NCBI RefSeq assembly: GCF_012979275.1
Contig: NZ_JABASZ010000042.1
Location: forward strand, 62,001 to 126,000
Origin: Pseudopontixanthobacter vadosimaris
Lineage (GTDB): Bacteria; Pseudomonadota; Alphaproteobacteria; Sphingomonadales; Sphingomonadaceae
Length of the DNA: 64,000 bases
Direction of reading: 5' to 3'
Positions 63,904 to 64,000 of the stretch are shown piece after piece. The notes under the pieces were generated by a model that was given only the letters and a program-made list of their open reading frames with translations, searched no databases and was not told the DNA's origin. Within the stretch, counting starts at the first letter, position 1; each line of letters opens with the position of its first letter. A program made the position numbers and the translations under genes.

Positions 63904-64000
63904 GTGGCGGAGGCCCCGGTTCCGAACCCGTGCGGCCACGTGCTGATAGCCGGGTTCGGCACGATGACGCAGGCGATGCTGACCGGCTGGCTGCGCGCTG
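63904..64000 (+). CDS. proC: Pyrroline-5-carboxylate reductase, 5' part
   Basis: The window ends inside this gene. From the GTG at 63904 the 32 visible residues contain HVLIAGFGTMTQAMLTGWL, which matches the N-terminal Rossmann motif of ProC (last step of proline synthesis). The motif has GFGTMTQAM where GxGxMGxAM is usual, so the third small residue is Thr. The start lies two bases after the YbjN stop, so the genes are likely co-transcribed. Confidence 0.75.
   Translation, partial: MAEAPVPNPCGHVLIAGFGTMTQAMLTGWLRA

Overview
The window is a 64 kb, high-G+C stretch of chromosome that is almost completely coding. Gene content and order point to an alphaproteobacterium of the order Sphingomonadales, probably Erythrobacteraceae. 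The indications are an argS/SPOR/nagZ/scpAB/tatABC block, glnB-glnA with a sigma-54-type promoter, a BPT-type aminoacyl-protein transferase, tamA-tamB, and a complete division and cell wall (dcw) cluster with no lpxC after ftsZ. The taxonomic placement is inference from gene content. No rRNA, tRNA, CRISPR array, insertion sequence or integrase was seen.

Layout. Positions 1-10.2 kb: ispH-thrB-rnhA on the minus strand, then on the plus strand a lipoprotein, argS, a SPOR membrane protein, a strong terminator, nagZ-scpA-scpB, and the complete Tat translocon tatA-tatB-tatC ending at a bidirectional terminator. 10.2-15 kb: two paralogous tiny membrane proteins with Asp-rich tails, an exported amidohydrolase overlapping a 3-hydroxyisobutyrate-dehydrogenase-like gene, and ilvA. 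15-24 kb: bpt overlapping tamA, which overlaps tamB, followed on the minus strand by a FAS1 lipoprotein, a repeat-bearing secreted protein and a phage-type lysozyme. 25-30 kb: glnA and glnB behind a candidate NtrC/sigma-54 promoter, then argC, an SH3-only protein and a leucyl aminopeptidase. 30-41.8 kb: a mixed block with map, ccmA-ccmB, pterin dehydratase, an SDR, an S9 peptidase, a lower-G+C orphan gene, a DJ-1/PfpI protein, a DNA glycosylase, a ferredoxin, a cysteine synthase and a GldG-like lipoprotein pair. 42.1-61 kb: mraZ-rsmH-ftsL-ftsI-murE-murF-mraY-murD-ftsW-murG-murC-murB-ddl-ftsQ-ftsA-ftsZ. 61-64 kb: a TPR/SPOR protein, a YbjN-family protein and the start of proC.

How the genes fit together. 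The dominant theme is the envelope. The dcw cluster makes lipid II and the divisome. SPOR proteins, NagZ, a lysozyme-like protein and the amidohydrolase may touch peptidoglycan or its fragments. TatABC, TamAB, CcmAB and several lipoproteins serve export and envelope assembly. Most dcw junctions overlap by 1, 4 or 8 nucleotides, so translational coupling is likely throughout. A second theme is nitrogen and amino acid metabolism (glnBA, argC, ilvA, thrB, cysK-like, proC).

Most of the window is conserved housekeeping DNA, and I found no clearly new multi-gene system. The least explained items are the twin Asp-tailed small proteins, the GldG-like pair before mraZ, the SH3-only protein, the secreted three-repeat protein with its FAS1 partner, the lower-G+C ExbD-like orphan, and a signal peptide that appears split from the S9 peptidase by a frame change.
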